7,441 nucleotides of DNA from an uncultured Ruminococcus sp. (lineage in GTDB: Bacteria > Bacillota > Clostridia > Oscillospirales > Ruminococcaceae), in contig CABQIF010000108.1 in assembly GCA_902464115.1 (NCBI GenBank), forward strand, positions 1-7,441. Reading direction: 5' to 3'. Below are positions 5,598 to 7,441 of this stretch, one piece after another. Below the pieces are notes generated by a model. The model was not told the DNA's origin. It saw only the letters and a program-made list of their open reading frames with translations, and did not search any database. Numbering within the stretch: the stretch's first letter is position 1; each line of letters begins with the position of its first letter. Position numbers and translations under genes: made by a program.

Positions 5598-5777
5598 ATG
5601 AAGGGCGAATTCACACAGAAGGGCAAAGAAGCAATGGAACGGTTTAAGGTTGAATCTGCCAACGAAGTTGGCGTAAACCTGAAGCAGGGCTATAACGGCG
5701 ACCTGACTGCAAGACAGGCTGGTTCGATTGGCGGTATGATGGTCAAGAAGATGATCGACGCTTACAAGATGCAGTAA
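5598..5777 (+). CDS. Alpha/beta-type small acid-soluble spore protein
   Basis: A 59-residue protein of the alpha/beta SASP family, which coats and protects DNA in the dormant forespore and is broken down by the GPR protease at germination. The family's C-terminal helix signature is clear: YNGDLTARQAGSIGG (32-46) followed by MVKKMIDAY (48-56). The N-terminal helix FKVESANEVGVNL (16-28) contains the GPR region, but the residue after the conserved Glu19 is Ser20 where the family normally has Ile, Val or Phe. The length is typical of the short clostridial SASPs. AAAGGTG (5583-5589) lies eight bases before the ATG. It has its own sigma-G-like promoter and appears monocistronic. Too short for many gene finders, but the family match is strong. 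Confidence 0.93.
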   Translation: MKGEFTQKGKEAMERFKVESANEVGVNLKQGYNGDLTARQAGSIGGMMVKKMIDAYKMQ

Positions 5778-5911
5778 CCGAACGATTCTTTTCATTGTCC
5801 CCACGATTTGCACAGCATTGTCCTTTCTTTTCTGTAGCGTCTGACCGACCATGCGAACAAGCAGAATCTGTTCCATGACAGCAAAAAAGAAATGCTTTGC
5901 AAAACAGCAAC

Positions 5912-5948
5912 AAAAAGCCCCATCTGGTGCGAACAGTGCCAGATGGGG
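5912..5948 (-). terminator. Intrinsic terminator of hsdS
   Basis: CCCCATCTGG (5918-5927; CCAGATGGGG when read on the - strand) pairs perfectly with 5939-5948 across an 11-base loop. On the - strand the stem is followed by CTTTTTG, and an outer arm, AACAGCAA (5903-5910) with TTGCTGTT (5949-5956), can extend it. It begins nine bases beyond the hsdS stop. The + strand side lacks a T run, so termination of the spore protein gene here would be weak. Confidence 0.85.
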
Positions 5949-5957
5949 TTGCTGTTA

Positions 5958-7076
5958 TTACCCGAAATATTCCTGCATGAGGGAATTTAAGAGGGTTTGT
6001 GTTTGGGTGAGTTCTTGTTGCAATGCACATCTTGATTTCTCAACCTGTTTTACAAAGTTGGCGAATTGGGTTTGAGCATCAAACGCAATTTTTATTACTT
6101 TAATGCCAAGTAACCCACTTTTAGAAATATTCTTCATACTTCCGCTCGTTCCACTTGCAATTTTTTTCATTTCATCTTTAGTTGTTTGTTGAATGAGTAA
6201 TTGCCAAATAAAAATAGGATTTGCTTCTTCATTTAAATTTGCTTTCCATAATCTATCAGGCAAGAATGTATTGGCAGGTGCTTCCCAAACATATGCAGCA
6301 GCACCTACTAATTCAGATGTATTCATTCTGCTAATGATTACATCTCCATCATTCACCCTATGTTCTTCTAATGGAATATATTTATTTGGCAAATTCTTAA
6401 CTTGAGAATTATCAAAGTAATTATAAGATACAGCCCCTGTTTTGAGCACTTTATTTTTACATGATTCTTCACCTGCAAGACTTTTTCCTGCTAAAAGGGA
6501 ATTAATATAAAATGATAATGGAACAAAATCTTTTACATCTTTGAACATCTCGACAAATCGGGATTTTACAAGCAAGTCAAGCTTTTCAAGCTGGGTGCGG
6601 ATGTGGGTGATGATGGATTGGAGGGTGTCAAGGGTGGAAACGATTTCTTTTTGTCTTTCTATGTTTGGCAAATTGATAGGAAATTCATAAAGCATGGACA
6701 ATTTTAAATTATCTCTTACGCTGCCAGTTGCAATATTTTTAATCAAACAAAGAGCAATATCACTTTTCAAAAAATAGTATAAGTATTGATTATCCAAGTC
6801 AGATGATACAGAAAACACATTGTAAAGAGGGCTTACAATGACTCTTTCTTCATTTCTTTGCCAATCAACAGAACCAACATTGATTCTTGATGGATTATAT
6901 GCAAAGCAACCTTTTGGAACAATTTTATAAGTTGATTTATTTTTGCTTGCAACTTCTTTTCCAAAATAATCTTTGCAAAATCCTTGACTATTTGTAACGC
7001 TATAAACTGGAATATCTTCATTTGCTTTATTTCTGATAGAATATTCTCGAATATAATCGCCTAATCTTGCTTTCAT
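5958..7076 (-). CDS. hsdS: Type I restriction-modification specificity subunit
   Basis: The 372-residue product is an HsdS, the DNA-recognition subunit that joins two HsdM (and two HsdR) to set the target of a type I methylase/nuclease. It has the usual two-half design. The first target domain (about 1-139) carries AYNPSRINVGS (59-69) and ATGSVRDNL (116-124). The central conserved helix (140-178) carries ERQKEIVSTLD and KLDLLVKSRFVEMF. The second target domain (about 185-330) carries SRMNTSELVGAAAYV (249-263) and SGTSGSMKNISKSG (308-321). A distal helix (334-372) ends in LMQEYFG. Length is normal and the frame is intact. The start is uncertain: ATG 7076 with a weak GGA, or GTG 7094 (378 residues); the frame stays open to a stop at 7116-7118. 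No hsdM or hsdR adjoins, and no promoter is visible after the terminator at 7118-7169. The target-domain segments are AT-rich, while the central helix is not. Confidence 0.9.
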   Translation of the reverse strand: MKARLGDYIREYSIRNKANEDIPVYSVTNSQGFCKDYFGKEVASKNKSTYKIVPKGCFAYNPSRINVGSVDWQRNEERVIVSPLYNVFSVSSDLDNQYLYYFLKSDIALCLIKNIATGSVRDNLKLSMLYEFPINLPNIERQKEIVSTLDTLQSIITHIRTQLEKLDLLVKSRFVEMFKDVKDFVPLSFYINSLLAGKSLAGEESCKNKVLKTGAVSYNYFDNSQVKNLPNKYIPLEEHRVNDGDVIISRMNTSELVGAAAYVWEAPANTFLPDRLWKANLNEEANPIFIWQLLIQQTTKDEMKKIASGTSGSMKNISKSGLLGIKVIKIAFDAQTQFANFVKQVEKSRCALQQELTQTQTLLNSLMQEYFG

Positions 7077-7117
7077 AAATCCATCTACAAACACAAATCT
7101 GTTTGCTTTTCCTTTCT

Positions 7118-7169
7118 AAAAAATAAAAGCAGTGTCACTTCAGAATCCTCCGAAATGACACTGCTTTTT
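7118..7169 (-). terminator. Terminator of the serine tRNA operon
   Basis: AAAAGCAGTGTCA (7125-7137) pairs perfectly with TGACACTGCTTTT (7156-7168); the loop can extend by TTC-GAA. On the - strand the stem ends in TTTT-A-TTTTTT (7128-7118), and on the + strand in TTTTT, so it can work in both directions. It stands between the tRNA genes and hsdS and should end the tRNA transcript only about 40 bases before the hsdS start. Confidence 0.85.
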
Positions 7170-7181
7170 CCAAAATAAATT

Positions 7182-7271
7182 TGGCGCAGAAAGAGGGATT
7201 TGAACCCTCGCGCCGGTTTCCCGACCTACTCCCTTAGCAGGGGAGCCCCTTCACCACTTGGGTATTTCTGC
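7182..7271 (-). tRNA. tRNA-Ser (GCU anticodon)
   Basis: A 90-base serine tRNA with a long variable arm. GCAGAAA (5' end at 7271) pairs with TTTCTGC to form the acceptor stem, followed by discriminator G and an encoded CCA (7184-7182). The anticodon stem CTCCC/GGGAG holds the loop CTGCTAA, anticodon GCT at 7238-7236, which reads AGC and AGU codons. The T arm shows GGTTCAAATCC. It probably shares a transcript with the upstream serine tRNA 22 bases away. Confidence 0.97.
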
Positions 7272-7293
7272 AAGTTGTGAATGATAAAAATAT

Positions 7294-7382
<89 letters not shown>

Positions 7383-7426
7383 TGATGTCAGATGGCTTGC
7401 TCGTTCCTATCAGAATCAGCTTTATT

Positions 7427-7432
7427 ATTATA
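7427..7432 (-). promoter_or_regulatory. Promoter -10 box of the serine tRNA unit (edge)
   Basis: TATAAT on the - strand (7432-7427) lies about 45 bases before the first tRNA. The expected -35 would fall at about 7450-7455, beyond the window, so the promoter is only half visible. Confidence 0.5.
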
Positions 7433-7441
7433 GCATAGACA

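Noticed and set aside
5778..7293. Integration of a mobile element at the serine tRNA (attachment site)
   Set aside because: I found no repeat of the tRNA 3' end near hsdS or elsewhere in the window, and no integrase.

Overview
The window looks like a chromosomal segment of an anaerobic, spore-forming, cellulolytic Firmicute, most likely a Ruminococcus-type member of the Oscillospiraceae. Three things support this together. A secreted GH5 cellulase ends in a type I dockerin, a cellulosome signature. Several sporulation genes are present (ylbJ, yqfC and yqfD homologues and an alpha/beta-type spore DNA-binding protein). A small protein resembles the glycyl-radical end of anaerobic ribonucleotide reductase. 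No taxon search was possible, so the assignment is inference.

Layout from left to right. Positions 1-199 are very AT-rich, with a T12 tract and small hairpins, and lead into a + strand gene for a small double zinc-ribbon membrane protein (200-586). It converges on a YlbJ-like membrane protein (612-1688, - strand), whose 3' end carries a 15-bp perfect inverted repeat. A 145-bp divergent region with sigma-E-like motifs separates ylbJ from the translationally coupled yqfC-yqfD pair (1834-3299, + strand); both divergent lead genes use TTG starts. yqfD converges on the dockerin cellulase (3321-4937, - strand), whose intrinsic terminator lies antisense inside the yqfD coding sequence.

The intergenic region 4938-5161 holds two near-consensus vegetative promoters pointing apart: one for the cellulase and one for a 92-residue NrdD-tail-like protein (5162-5440). 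Two Fur/PerR-like dyads lie between them. Next comes a 59-residue small acid-soluble spore protein gene (5598-5777) with a sigma-G-like promoter. A type I restriction specificity subunit (hsdS, 5958-7076, - strand) follows, without hsdM or hsdR beside it and boxed between two terminators. The window closes with two - strand serine tRNA genes (GCU and UGA anticodons) and a -10 element at the right edge.

Functionally, the sporulation genes are probably mother-cell (ylbJ, yqfCD) and forespore (SASP) components expressed by stage-specific sigma factors. The cellulase is an exported cellulosome component under a strong vegetative promoter. The hsdS and the zinc-ribbon gene are AT-rich accessory-looking insertions. 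I see no CRISPR array, transposase, phage gene or complete defence system. The items most worth following up are the free-standing glycyl-radical-like protein with its metal/peroxide-type operator and the apparently promoterless orphan hsdS.
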